Positions 24,301-36,445 are shown, numbered from the stretch's first letter. The stretch is DNA of 64,000 bases from Cornus controversa (GCA_026545225.1 CM048853.1:46735755-46799754); one strand, 5' to 3'. Program-made: numbers and translations. Notes: generated by a model from the letters alone, not told the origin.

Positions 24301-25082
24301 CAATGCGTAAATATTTTAATTTTGTACTAGTATGTTGCCACCACAATAAGTTATACCAGAAGTCCACAAGCAGCAATTGAGATTACCTGAAGAATAAGCT
24401 TCTGTCGAGGACGAGGGGCATCTGAAGAGCGATAAGACTTTGTTGAAGAAGACCCACCCACAGAGGTACCATCAGATGTGGATGTAGGATGGATTGTACG
24501 TGTAACACCGCCAACCTTAAGTTTTACCTTTTTAAGTTTATTATCATTTCCCAGTACATCTGAAGCTACTCCTGATTGATTGGAACTGTAACCACCACCA
24601 CTTACCCTTCCGCTTATTTGGGTATCTCTTGTTCTTGACTGCAATTTGAGATTTTCCGTCACCTTGCTTGTGTTTTTCCAATTAGCTGGGGAATGGACAC
24701 CTTCAGTACACATTTTGGAATCAATCCCACTATGTTTCTGCTCACTTTTGCCCTTGATATGGGCTTCACTGGACTCCCTGAATCTTCCATCCTTGTTGTT
24801 GATCTTCAGGTCCATTTCAGCCTCTACAAGGAAAGTAGATGAAGCCCTTGAACTGCATTGATTCAAACTCTGTTCTTTCCTCCGAGAATGTGTACCATGG
24901 CCAATCTCGTCATCACTTGATGCTTTGCTCACATTGTCAGAGGGTGGTGTAGATGACAATGATGAATTATCACGGTAATCTGGTAAGGGCTGAGAATCAT
25001 TCCGAGGACGCCGAGAATTAGTCCTCTTCTTTCTCAATTTTTTGCTCACATCACCGAATCCAAAACCTTGAAAGCTTTCCAT
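21318..25082 (-). CDS. IES2/INO80B-like chromatin remodeller subunit (6 exons, 613 aa)
   Basis: Minus-strand exons: 24387-25082, 22396-23077, 22193-22293, 21998-22087, 21783-21910, 21318-21462. They total 1842 bases with consistent phases. The protein starts MESFQGFGFGDVSKKLRKKR. It has a long Ser/Lys-rich disordered half with acidic runs, then EYPDGLPPAPPR, then a charged helical PAPA-1-type region (about 460-545, with RRRMQMEKAARESEAEAIRK). It closes with a HIT-type zinc finger using Cys574, Cys579, Cys595 and Cys599. This order is that of plant HIT-zinc-finger/PAPA-1 proteins, homologous to IES2, a subunit of the nuclear INO80 nucleosome remodeller. Exon 4 is set to begin at GCAGAGGCA rather than four bases later, because only that acceptor keeps the conserved AEAIRKILGQ frame. 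Confidence 0.93.
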
Positions 25083-26060
25083 ATTTGCATAAAAGCTTAA
25101 ACCAAAAACCTAGAGTGGCTGCAAATTACCAGATCCAGGTAAATCAAGGCACAATTAACAATGCTATATGTAACTACGTTAAATAAGTCACATCTTAATA
25201 ATTATAACTTAGCACTCAACATAAAAAAAAATCCTGGGATACAACTCCTTCCCCCACTTGAGTAACTCAATTGTCCATGAAAAACAAACTACAAGCAAAC
25301 CAAGTTGATATTAAACCACAAACCGGAACACACGCGCGCAAAGACATACATTATAAATGAGAAGAGATGCATAAATAATAATAATAATAATAATAACAAC
25401 AACAATCACAGTGGTTCTTTCCAGGAATATTGGAAAGCATTAAAACCAAACAGATAAAGTAAATCATAAGAAAATAATGAACCAATCAAGAACACCAAAT
25501 TTGGATCATACGAACAAAATATAACAACATGAACCAATCATAGGTGAACCGATAAGAAAAAATAGACCAAAAACCACATTGATCCGTCCCAGAAAAAGGC
25601 ATAAAAACACATCCACTACAAGATCATTGCAAAACACATCATAATTTCGAAGAAATCAATAAGAATAATAACAAAAAATCATCAACTAGCCTTGCCCAAA
25701 AATAAAATAAAAAAATCATCAACTAGAAAATCGTTGTAAACAAAACATGATTTTGAAGGAACCCCATAAACAAAACAATACGGACATACCCACGTCCAAA
25801 AACGAACAATTTACCTCGTAGGTATTCACCAAAAACCTCGAAACCACCGTCAAGAGAACCCAAACAGACTCGAATGAAGAAAGAGATACAAAGAAAGAAA
25901 CAGATTGCAGAGGGTAGAGACAGGGTAAGTGTTAAAGTGTATCTTGGTGGGTTTGAGCCAGATGGTCTGGTCTAATTGGTGTGGAAAAAATGAGGTTATA
26001 ATGTGGAGACCCAGAGTTAGAATTGGGGTTATCGAGTTAGGGTTAGGGCTAGGGTTAGAA
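25083..26060 (-). promoter_or_regulatory. 5' UTR with leader intron and telo-box promoter of the IES2-like gene
   Basis: A probable leader intron runs from 25814 (donor GAG/GTAAAT) to 25119 (acceptor TTTGCAG). The first leader exon would then lie around 25815-25900. Further upstream, 26034-26060 read on the gene strand contains three CCCTAA-type units (CTAACCCTAGCCCTAACCC). This resembles the plant telo-box found in promoters and leaders of genes expressed in dividing cells. The start site itself cannot be fixed. Confidence 0.5.
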
Positions 26061-26534
26061 TGATGAGAAAGGTAAAGCAACAGAGGAGGCATAAAGATGA
26101 AAAATATCTTCTTCATCATCTCTCTAATATTAAGTGTTGGTGACACCTTGTAGTTGTACCCTACGGTGTCGTTGATGCGGTCAGCCCAATTATCCATCTC
26201 CCTCCTCTTTTCAACCTCTTGGGCGGGTTCAATTTTCCTTGCAGACGTGTGTGTAGGATAACATCTACGCACCCCCGGTGTATGTTAGGCTCTTCGTCTC
26301 GTCTTCCTGAAACTGAAGGTTCTCTCCGTTCCTTCTTTGTGGTGTCCGTTACCCGCAGTAGGACAAAGGAACCTTACATTTGCTTAATGTGATGGACACG
26401 TGTTAGGTCAGACGGGATGCTGTGTAGTCCACGGTCATTGAAAGTGTTGCTTCATTCAGTGAGAGTAGTCTAATCAATAGAACTATAACACCCACTCTTA
26501 AAATTATGGGTAAACTATTAGTCTATGTTCCGAC
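26061..26534. other. Intergenic upstream region of the IES2-like gene
   Basis: There is no recognised gene. A 140-codon minus-strand ORF (25850-26272) spans the presumed leader exon and promoter. It lacks any domain-like pattern and is regarded as chance. Confidence 0.45.
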
Positions 26535-26987
26535 AGGGTGAGTTTGGTAGAACTAAAATAAAAGAAAGGTGATGTAGGGATTTGGTTTTATGCGTTTGGT
26601 ACGAATTTTTTAATGAAAAATAAAGAAAATGGAATGATTTGGAGGGATAAATTAAGGATGAATAGTAATTTTTGTTATCTTTTCAAAAATAAAAAGAAAG
26701 GAAAGAAAATATTACTTTTTTAATAAAATTTTGTTAATACTAACTTTGTCCTTATTTTGATAAAAACTAAAATTTGTTCTTTTAAATATAAAAGGGTATA
26801 ATGGTAAAAAATTTAAATTGTTTCCTTTTATTTCTTTCCCCAAACATGTTAACTATCTTTTCTTTTACTAATCAACCAAACACGATAAAAGTTTAACATT
26901 ATCATTTCCTTTCCTTTTTTTTTCTTTTCTCTCATTAATAATGTTATTCTTTCTTTTCTTTCCATTCTACCAAACATAGCCTAAGAT
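26535..26987. mobile_element. MITE-like repeat with GTTTGGT ends (copy 2)
   Basis: The left end GTGAGTTTGGTAGAAC and the right end in reverse (GGCTATGTTTGGTAGAATGG) are inverted. The interior is recognisably the same sequence as 18729-19216. Target duplications could not be made out, so the superfamily is open. Confidence 0.55.
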
Positions 26988-26989
26988 TT

Positions 26990-27385
26990 AACTTATTATC
27001 CTCAAATTAAAATTTTTGTAAAACTACTCTGGTACCCTTGTTAGACTAACGATTTGTTAAACAAAATCACATCTAATATCTAATTACAAAAATATCCTCA
27101 AGTTATAATATTTTTGTGCAAAAATAACTCTAATTTATAATCATTTGACTGAGATTAACATGTTTTATATATGTATTTTCTTCATCAATTCCACAATAAC
27201 ACTACCCCCATCGAGGGTAGGTTTTGCATTTTTTATTTTTTATGTTAATTAATTTAAACAGAGCTGACTATCAATTAACGGCAGAAGTACCAGGAGTAAA
27301 GTCAACCAAACATCATGGGAGGTTGACCATTATATGTTAAAAACTTTAATCCAAAGGTAATTAGGTGAAATCTCAAGGGAGGTCA
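26990..27385. repeat. Second copy of the 5650-6060 dispersed repeat
   Basis: It has the same order of blocks as the first copy, including ACAAAATCACATCTAATAT, TTATGTTAATTAATTT, GTAAAGTCAACCAAAC and TTTAATCCAAAGGTAATTAG. Confidence 0.6.
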
Positions 27386-27659
27386 AAGTAATTTACCCTA
27401 AAATTAAATAGTGATTAGATGTCTTCATTCCAAATGCATGGACTATTCAAACATGTTCTTGGTAATAACAACAACAACCAAATCTTTTTTCACCACTTCC
27501 CAAAAAGTTGAAAGTATGACGTAAATTCATTTGGCCTCGGGTCCTTCTCATCCTTTACGGAGAAGGTTATATACACCTTCCAGAGATGGGAGTTGGCTAC
27601 TTACAACGATTGATGATGAAAAAAGAGTGATAGATTGATCAGTTAGGTGAGGAAGATGG

Positions 27660-28201
27660 TTAATTATTTATTAAAAGTTTGTTTAATAACAAATACAAAT
27701 TATGCGTAATTTTTTAGGACTTATATAGGTTAGGAACCGGTTGGTGGAATTATACATATTTTTTGTAACCAGATTCACATTCATATTTTTAAGTCTCCAA
27801 ATTTTCAGTCTCCAAATTCAATGGTTGGTATAATTATTCATTATGTTTTCCAACAAGGTCCAAGAAAAATTTTCAATTGAAGTGTCACTCTATATCACTA
27901 AAAGTGTCACGTCGTTCAGTAAAAGTGTCACACCCACCATTTAAATTAATTAGTAATTAGATGTCTTCAATCCAAATGCATCGACAATTATACTACGTTA
28001 TATGATTATTTATTAAAAGGTTGTCTAATAACAAAATTTGTGTTAAGTAATTTTTTTGGACATTTATAAATCAGAACTAGATGGTAGAATTATGCATATT
28101 TTTTGCAACCGGTTCCACATTCATATTTTAGGTGTCCAAAATTTTCAATCTCCAAATCCAACTGGTTAATGTAATTATTCATTATGTTTTTCAACCGGTT
28201 C
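27660..28201. repeat. Diverged tandem pair, second copy interrupted by a solo LTR
   Basis: Copy A is about 27660-27960. Copy B starts at about 28003 and resumes at about 30802-30890 after the LTR. Shared words include ATTATTTATTAAAAG, CATATTTTTTG, TAATTATTCATTATGTTTT and AGTAAAAGTGTCAC. Copy A therefore shows the pre-insertion state of the LTR site. Confidence 0.7.
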
Positions 28202-30801
28202 TGATAAGCACCGAATTTTCACATTCAAACCCTTAAATTCACATATAATAATCCCTTGGTAATACTTATTTAGTGTTTTTAATATTAATTTTGAGTTTAT
28301 TTTATTTTCAGGTAATAAAGTGTAATTTTCATTAAAATCATTGCTATTGGACCATTGTTGTGCTTACATAGAACAGAGATGAAGCTTGATCCATTGGACA
28401 AATATGCGTTAAAGATTTAAAGCCAAATGGACCTAAGAAGCAACCCAAAAGCAATTTTAATTGAAGGGCACTAACCTTGGGCCTGTTTGTATCAAAGACT
28501 AGGCTGAATTAACCAATAGTTGTGTAAAACTCTTGTTTTGATCAGGATTCAAACCCTAATTCTAATATTCTGAAGATGTAGAGTTGAGAGCAGCTGTAAG
28601 AGCGATTTTGGGGTTATTTTTCAGAGAATAAGAGATATGAAGACAACTATTACTCAAGTAATGACCCTAGAGGGGGATGAATAGGGTCTTTGGCAAACAA
28701 TAGGATCTAATTTATAAATTTAAAACATATGCAAGAAGATAATGAGGCAATTTGAAGTGAACAATGGAGATAATGATAGAATCAAACAAACACAATATAA
28801 ATGAGATAGGGATAGAGAGATTCAAACACTATCGACACAAGGATGTAGCATGATTCGGAAACTCCTACTCCACGACTCAAGATTCCTCTTGAGATTTTTC
28901 CAAATCCATTATGGCTCTTCCTTGTCGGTGGAGAGCAAACTCTTACAATAGAGCACACAAGCTCCTTCTTGCTAAGTGAACTCTTTCACTTAGTCTTCTA
29001 GGGTTCAACAACCCTTTACAAATGATATAGAAGAAAACTTGTGATACAATGGATATTTCTCAAAGAAAGAAACACAATTTCAAGTTCTCAATACAATAGT
29101 TAAAATTGAATTTCAAGTTTGAAGCTTAAGTGTATTGAATGAAGGTAGATTGTAATGAATGTAGCTTAATGAATGCTCAAGAGTATTGGTATATTTTCAT
29201 AAATGCAGAGCATATCAATATATAGAAAAACTTTGAGGAATATGGTTGTTGGTAGGTAGTTGGGTGCATTAAATGAACTGAACTAGCTGTTACATTCAAA
29301 ATTAGCTACTTTCAATCGGCTGAAAGTAATGTTTCAGTCGGCTGATGAAATACTCTAGAAACACCATTTCCTACTATTTTTTTCAGCAGCCTCATAGTGC
29401 ACTTTCAGCTTGTTCAAAGTGAGTTTTCAGCTAGCTCAAAATGAATTTTTAGCAAGCTCAAAATGAGTTTTCAGCAAGCTCAAACTGGACATGTCTTTGA
29501 AGGATTTTCAACAAAGTGCAGAAAATACTTTAAAAAAGAATTGATCTTTGAAGAATGTCCCTAAGGCTTTAAGACTTATTTCTTAGTGAAATAATGACCA
29601 AGAGATGATATGTATGAAAATGCATCATGGTCCTAATATGCAAGTGAGCTTCAAAATAAGTTATTCAAAAATAACTTTGACAAATTAAGTTCTATCTCTC
29701 ACCAAGTTATAACTACCCCATTTCTTCATGTTTGCCTATGTCTTTAGGTTTTGAGGTTCTTCCTTCTTCTTCAATGAGTGCTTCTCCCATGTCCTTGTTG
29801 CTTTTCATGATTATTTCACAATGTGAGTGTTTTCCTTGTATGACAATCATCCTAAGCCATCATCCTAAGCAACCACTCAATTTAGATGTTAGTATTTAAC
29901 ATCATTAATGATTTGTTATCATCGAAATTACTAGATTGCCCTTAGGTTAAAACATTTGGGTCAAGAACAACGATTTCATCATTGATTAAGCCTCCAATCC
30001 CAAGCATGAGCGACTAGATCTCTGTCTAGGGAGTTGATGTAACCTTAACTTTCTACTTCAATGGTTTGATTGTATTCTCTTGATTCGAATTTTTTTACAC
30101 ATATTTATTGATTGCATAATTTGAATAATACAATAGTTGTACTATTGTTTGATTTTTAATTATTAAGTTCAACTTTAATAAAATTGAGTTATTGCCTTAG
30201 ACTAGATTGTGTTATGGTTGACCTATTTAATTTTCTTTTTATTTTATGTGATTCAAAAAAGGAAGATTATGTAATGGTGTTCAACGATCATTTAAAATTA
30301 GGATTTGATAAACCATGTAAGGGAATATAAACTATACTAAATATGAGTTTAAGTTTAGCTAGTGTAGCCAGGTATAGCTTATTCTGACCAAAGATGGTTT
30401 ATACTTAGTTTAATTTAAATGAACCTTCTAAATAAGTCTAATGTGAGCTTGTAGCCACACAACTTGAAAATACATAGATTAATTTTTCCAGATTAAGAGC
30501 AATTGACCATTGATGAGAAGTTGGTGGTGAAGTCAATCTTCCTATATTTCCTTTCAATTTGATTATTAAATTTACTTAGTTTACATTCAGTTTTTATTTA
30601 GTTTTAATTAGCTTAAAGAACACAAATAATCAATCAATCTATTTCAATTGAATTATAATTAAACTTGGAAACTAAGTAACACAACCAATCTAATTGCACA
30701 AGTCGTTGAGGTTCGACAACCCTTTCAATAGCTATACCTTAAAAAGATTCGTCCTATTGTGAAGTGGTCATTTTTAATTGACATACTTAACAACACATTA
30801 G
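28202..30801 (+). mobile_element. Degenerate solo LTR (TGATAAGCACCGAA type) with a nested repeat
   Basis: It starts TGATAAGCACCGAATTTTC. It ends with the module GAGGTTCGACAACCC, AGCTATACC and AGATTCGTCC, which resembles the 3' end of the complete LTR at 37595 read on its own strand (GGGTTCGACCTCG, AACTATACTTTAATAGATTCG). Flanks GGTTC (28197-28201) and GTTTC (30802-30806) may be a decayed 5-bp target duplication. Copy A at 27660-27960 supports the insertion. No internal retrotransposon genes are present. The right boundary is uncertain by several bases. Confidence 0.6.
28655..29926. mobile_element. Unclassified 1.27-kb repeat nested in the solo LTR
   Basis: The insert is flanked by ATTACT at 28649-28654 and 29927-29932. 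It carries CCCTAGAGGGGGATGAATAG near one end, as does the repeat at 34372-35654, which is of nearly equal length (1283 bp) and flanked by ATTAACT. On both sides the host LTR text continues. No ORF longer than about 60 codons or reverse transcriptase motif is visible. A variable word region (TTTCAG/CTGAAA words) lies at 29309-29475. Confidence 0.55.
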
Positions 30802-30890
30802 GTTTCAAGTAAATTTCTCAGTAAAATTGTCACTATAAACACGGAAAGTGTTGCGTCAATTAGTAAAAGTGTCACTCCGAAAATTTCTCT

Positions 30891-31398
30891 AAGTTATTTT
30901 GACAACTTTAGTGCCTTGATCTCTGCTTGCGCTTTCCCTAATTATCGAATTTGTTTGACAAACAACACCAAATATTAGTAACCAAATCAACTAAAAACAC
31001 ATTCAAATGGTACCCAAATTGGACCGATCGAGTCCCATTCTTACTTGTGACTTCATTATCCAACCAATTGAGCTTCACTTTCTTTGGATCTGAACCGTGC
31101 AACAAATTTAAGAATTCGTATGTGTCCAAACTCAGTTAAATCGAAGCTCGCTACCACAAACTTTTACTTTTTTTGAACGATCCCAACATCGTCAGTGGCA
31201 GCATCGCAGTGACAACCATGCTTCATTTGCAGCTGACGATAAAACATTGTTATATTTCACCCCGATACTCAACTCCAATGCCAAACTTGCTGGACACACA
31301 CCGCCTCTGTTACCGAAAACCTCCGCCATAGCAGATCTGACACACTATTTCACATAAAAAAATTGGAACTTTCTTACAAAACCATCTATTGGATATTA

Positions 31399-31444
<46 letters not shown>

Positions 31445-31448
31445 GAAG
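30891..31448. other. Intergenic DNA with (CA)n(TA)n microsatellite
   Basis: A dinucleotide run, CA then TA, occupies about 31402-31444. No coding signal is supported in the rest. Overlapping ORFs of about 60 codons on both strands at 30938-31139 are unconvincing. Confidence 0.6.
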
Positions 31449-32402
31449 TGTAAGAACCGTAACCATTTTTGACCGATTTTCTTTTTATTTCATTTAAATG
31501 CATATAAATAGTTTAAATGGTTATATATGTGTTTTACATATAAAATACATGTTTAATGACCTTTATAAGTATTCGAGAAGATTTTTGGAGTGTTTAACAA
31601 AAGTTAACTTTTTTTGGTCAAGTGGACCCAGGGCGCGAGTCGCGTGGGTCCAAAAAATTTGAAAATGTCGGAATGACACCAAATTTGGTGAGTAACTTAA
31701 ATAAAATATTTGATATACTACGGAATCGATTTCGTGTCCATAGAAGTTACAAAAATTGAAAATGAAATATGGGAAGGTTTAGCGAGTGGCTAGTGACATT
31801 TTTGTAAAAATGACAATTAGGTTTATAAATAACAAAGTAGAGAATTCAACAATTCATTCTCTCATTCTCCAGCAGCCGTGAGAGAGCAATATACATATAG
31901 AAATATCTCTATATATTTTTATTCTCTTCACCATTAATTTTGAGAGACTTAGGTTGATAATTGGAAGGTGTCGAAGAAGAAGAAGTTGGTCTACGCATTG
32001 AGGGCTCGAGTTTGATTTGTTCGGAATCGAATTCAGAGAAAGTTAATTTTTTTGTAAGGAATTGGAGAACTCATTTGGAAGCTCTTCCAAATTGAGATAG
32101 GGATGTCAAACCCACGAAATCTGGAATTTTTGTGAGTATATTAGTTATTGTGGCAACCAATTGGTTATGTTGGTATAGTTAGATATCTTTCAAGGATAAA
32201 GCATACTAGATTATACTACTTTGTAAATTATTAATGTTAAATGATGTAATTACATGCTTATAATTGCCTTAGATGATTATATAAGCATGTTGAGGTTGAA
32301 TTGTGAAGTAACTATGTGTATTCATGTATAATTATGAATGTGACACTTATGTGTTTGATAAATTATCTTAAAAATATGTTTGAATATGAAAGAAGGTTTA
32401 AT

Positions 32403-33756
32403 TGTTGTAGGTGCCACGTATTCCAGGATTACAGACCAATGTTGGAAAAGTCAAAATGCTCGACGTGGCAGCCACGTCACTCTGGTAAAAGTCAAGCCTC
32501 GAGCGACCTCGAGCACCATCCAAAGCCCTGACAAGCATGATGGGCCAAACAAGCCTCGAGCGGCCTCGAGCACCCTCCAGAACCCTGACAAATAGGGCAG
32601 ACCCATACAAGCCTCGAGTGACCTCGAGCACCATCCAAAGCCCTGGCAAGCATGCTGGGCGAAACAAGCCTCGAGCGACCTCGAGCACCATCCAAAGCCT
32701 TGGCAAGCATGCTGGGCCAAACAAGCCTCGAGCGACCTCGAGCACCATCCAAAGCCCTGGCAAGCATGCTGGGCCAAACAAGCCTCGAGCGACCTCGAGC
32801 ACCATCCAAAGCCCTGGCAAGCATGCTGGGCCAAACAAGCCTCGAGCAGCCTCGAGCACCCTCCAGAACCCTGACAACTAGGTCAGACCCATACAAGCCT
32901 CGAGCGACCTCGAGCACCATCCAAAGCCCTAGCAAACATCCTAGGCCAAACAAGCCTCGAGCGACCTCGGGCACCATCCAAAGCCCTGGCAAGCATGCTG
33001 GGCCAAACGAGCCTCGAGCATCCTCGAGCACCCTCCAGAGCCCTGGCAAGCATGCTGGACCAAACAAGCCTCGAGCGACCTCGAGCACCATCCAAAGCCC
33101 TGGCAAGCATGCTGGGCCAAACAAGCCTCGAGCAGCCTCGAGCACCCTCCAGAGCCCTGGCAAGCATGCAGGGCCAAACAAGCCTCGAGCGACCTCAAGC
33201 ACCATCCAAAGCCCTGACAACTATGTCAGACTCAAAGGAGTCTCGAGAACACCACTCAAGACCCTCAGGGTATGACGAAACTTCATCTCGGGACAAGAGA
33301 GACTTGGTAGGAACCTCTTGTCCGAATGGAACTAAAATCTAGTGGGATGCTTTGAGGGAATTTGGTTTGGAGGATGAGGAATGCAGGAAGCCTAACTTTT
33401 CTAGGTAGGTCTAGTCAAGGGAACTGTGAGATACACGCCGCCTCTGAGACCCTTATTATCACCATTAATGCACCTGATAGCGGTCATTAATACTCTCAAC
33501 TACCGCCGCTGCGCTTCAGTCGCAGAGCAAGTAGAGGGATTTGACCACTTAGGTACCTAGGGCATCATGAGCTATGCTTTAGGTACTGAACTAGGGACTA
33601 ACTTAGCAGGCGCAATGGGTGCTATAAATAAAGGACTTCAGCAAAGAGGATGGCAACCTACCCTCACGGAGAGTTCACAAAAACTAGCTGCATTTCTCCT
33701 CCCTAGCAAAGTCTTCTCGACATTCCATCATAGTTGTAGAATGATATCCGTGTAAT
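32403..33756 (+). mobile_element. LTR-like insertion carrying a 57-bp minisatellite
   Basis: The block starts TGTTGTAGGTGCCACGTATT, resembling the start of the solo LTR at 61473 (TGTTGGTATGGG, then GTCGCCACGTATG). It holds a TATAAATA box at 33623-33630, about 130 bases before its right end. GTTTA occurs at 32396-32400 and 33757-33761 as a possible target duplication, although the terminal bases would not then be a clean TG...CA. It is best read as a solo LTR with an uncertain 3' boundary. Confidence 0.55.
32493..33235. repeat. 57-bp GC-rich minisatellite, about 13 copies
   Basis: Each unit begins CAAGCCTCGAGCGACCTCGA and contains two CTCGAG hexamers, then CACCATCCAAAGCCCTGG and AAGCATGCTGGGCC. 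Two unit types can be told apart: type A with CACCATCCAAAG, and type B with CACCCTCCAGA. Their order is roughly A B A A A A B A A B A B A. Because 57 is a multiple of three, frames stay open on both strands (up to 242 codons). These ORFs are by-products, not genes. Confidence 0.92.
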
Positions 33757-34371
33757 GTTTATTTTAGCTTAAAGAACCCCTACAATTGTCAATATAAATG
33801 ATATAAAATGTGCAATATGTGAAACATGTTCAATATAAGAGTATGTGATGTATGTTTGAAAATTATGCAAGCATGATAATTAAATGATACATTAGTTTGA
33901 ATTATATGTGCACGTCTAGTATAAGCATTTGGAATCCATCTTCATTCATTGTGAAGCATATGGCGAGGGTGGTGAGCTCAATTGCGCGGTATAGTCCTCT
34001 TGACGAGTGGCGAGGTAATCCAGTCAAAGGAATCCTCGTGGGAGTGATCCGGTAAAGGAGCTCTAATTAGATAGGAGAGGATACTCCCTAAAAATGGAGT
34101 CCTACGATGAGGTGATCCAATCAAGGAGGCTCGATTAGGTGGGATTATGTGGCCCGTAAAATCGAAACCCAATATAATGTGTGGAGAGTATGAAGGAATT
34201 ATGCATATCACGTTGCATTATACGTTGCTTGTAGTATGATCGTGATGTTCAAGTATTTGCTTAACATGATTAAATACAAATGTATACTTATGTGGTATTC
34301 GTAAAACTTGCAGAATTGTATTTTAGACATTCCTACTGAGTATGTTGTAGCTCATCTCACGAGTATTAACT

Positions 34372-35654
34372 GTGAGTTGCGTGGTGCGGAAACGGTTGCG
34401 AAAAGTATTTTAGAACCTAGAGGGGGTGAATAGGATCACTTGCTTGTTATGCTCATCTCACGAGTATTAACTGTGAGTTGCGCGGTGCGGAAGTGGTTGC
34501 GAAAAGTATTTTAGAACCTAGAGGGGGGTGAATAGGATCACTTGCTTGTTTGTTTAATTTTTAATTAATTCAATTTTAAGTCCAATTAATCAAACAATTA
34601 AAGCAAGTAAATAAATAAAGTGCAAGTAAAAAAAAGAATGCACCAGATATACGTGGAAACCCAAGACGAAAAAAACCACAGAGGGAGGCGGCACGCCTCA
34701 AGAAACCAATTCACTATGAAGAAGCAAAGTACAACAGACTCTGTCTAAGTCTCACACCCCTCTTCACTCTGTCAAGAATCTGATGCGGAACACCTCAGGC
34801 TTATGATTGCGTTAACACGTCTAACTACTGTAGACTTCCGGCTAACGTCACCACCCTTACAGAAAGGTTGCTGGAAGAACCAAAATACTCAGCAAGTATT
34901 TTATTCCCTTCGTAGTGCAATCTGGTCACCTTTCTTCCTCAGCAAGCAAGCAAGCGAAGAACCTTCAATCCAATGTTCTGATCAGCAAATAGATTTGATG
35001 CAGTCTCTGAGCAACTAATCAAAAGTAGAACACCATCACAAATATCACTCGTGAAGTATGGATGTGTGTTCTTAAAAATATATAGCCCTAATTATACTGT
35101 ATATACTTTCTCTCTCTAAAATATTAATTTTCCAGGGCTCTTCTGTAGAGAAAATATGAATACATATATATAGGCATGGAAGTTCTAATTCTACTTGGAA
35201 AAGAAGTTGAATACTAAAATAGAACTCTCCTAGAAATTTCAAACCCAATAGGAATCAGGATTTTCGTCAAAATTTGTTTCCTATTTGGAACAGGCTAAGT
35301 TGGACCGATGCCAAATAAATAGGACCGGTGGGACTTTTTAAAAACCTGCAGAAACTAAACTACCGAGAAAAGTTGGACCGGTCCTAAATATTGGGGACCG
35401 GTCCTACTTTGAAAAACCCTAATATTTTCATAAAAACTCTGGTTTTTCAAAATAGGCTCGGAACTAAAAAGTGCAGAGTGTCCTCACCATACTTACCTGT
35501 ATTATATGGTGTTCTAACTGATTTGTCGGCTTCCATGCACTTGAGTGTCAGCTCGAAGATGTCGATGATCGATACAAAGAATAAATCAAAAATTACAACT
35601 CAATCAATCAGGTTTTGATTACCGAAATATGCCAATTACAAATATATATCTCAC
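34372..35654. mobile_element. Unclassified 1.28-kb repeat (same family as 28655-29926)
   Basis: The block is flanked by ATTAACT at 34365-34371 and 35655-35661. The host LTR text continues across it. It shares CCTAGAGGGGGTGAATAGG with the 28.7-kb copy. A 101-bp tandem duplication (34351-34451 and 34452-34553) spans its left edge and includes the target site. A variable word region based on GGACCGGTCC lies at 35299-35405. No transposon protein is encoded. Confidence 0.55.
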
Positions 35655-36445
35655 ATTAACTCTTTTCAGAAAATGAAAATGAGGTGCTAGAGTCTCCCCA
35701 ACTATAAAGTTGGCGTGGAGCAGTATTGGTTCATTTTAAGACTTCAAACGTTTTATTTGCATGCATATCCGGAATGTGGACTATATGCATGTAGTGAACA
35801 TGTATAAGACTTGTTAAGTTTCGAGAACATATTGTGTCACGCCCCGATTTTTGACTCCCATAAACCGAAGATGAACCCGTCTATTAAGCCCTAACAAACC
35901 GTCTTAACCTTTAATTAACCACGAAAGCTTAATCACATTCTTACACATGCATGTGTGTAATGCATCACCAACTAATCTCAATAGGCCCCACAATAAGTCC
36001 TACATATACATCCAACAATATATGGACTTTCATATTTCTCACAATCGAAGTGCAGATTTTGCACAATCAAATATGAGGTTTCGCAAGATCAAAACTCTTT
36101 ATCAATCGAAGTTCATGCAAAGTACTATAAAAAATATTGGACTTTCGAGACTTTTGACACTCTGCAAATTTTGGCACAATCGAATACCACCCTTCGCGCA
36201 ATTGAATGATTTTGATCGTGCAAAATGGGGATTTCGCACGATCGAAATGCTTTCTGCAAAAAATCGTAAACTTTTACAATTGGTCCATTTTACATTTAAA
36301 TTTTATTCTAGCACCCTAGAATCATCCATACAACCCTCAAATCATAAATGAGACTTAATATCGCCATACATATATTCCAAATCATGCATTTGAGCCAAAT
36401 CATACATTGTCCCATATTTTACTCATCATTGAACACATTTCTAAG

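Noticed and set aside
25850-26272. 140-codon minus-strand ORF upstream of the IES2-like gene
   Set aside because: It crosses the presumed leader exon, promoter and telo-box region, ends in low-complexity hydrophobic sequence and shows no domain pattern.
31402-31444. Possible origin or special signal in the CA/TA run
   Set aside because: It is an ordinary dinucleotide microsatellite.
32398-33342. Overlapping ORFs of 94-242 codons on both strands
   Set aside because: All arise from the 57-bp repeat unit, which is a multiple of three and lacks stops in several frames. The products are simple repeats without a gene structure.
35947-36351. 134-codon plus-strand ORF
   Set aside because: It lies inside the inverted solo LTR, across its variable word region. 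The open frame is due to repeated CACAATCGAA-type words.
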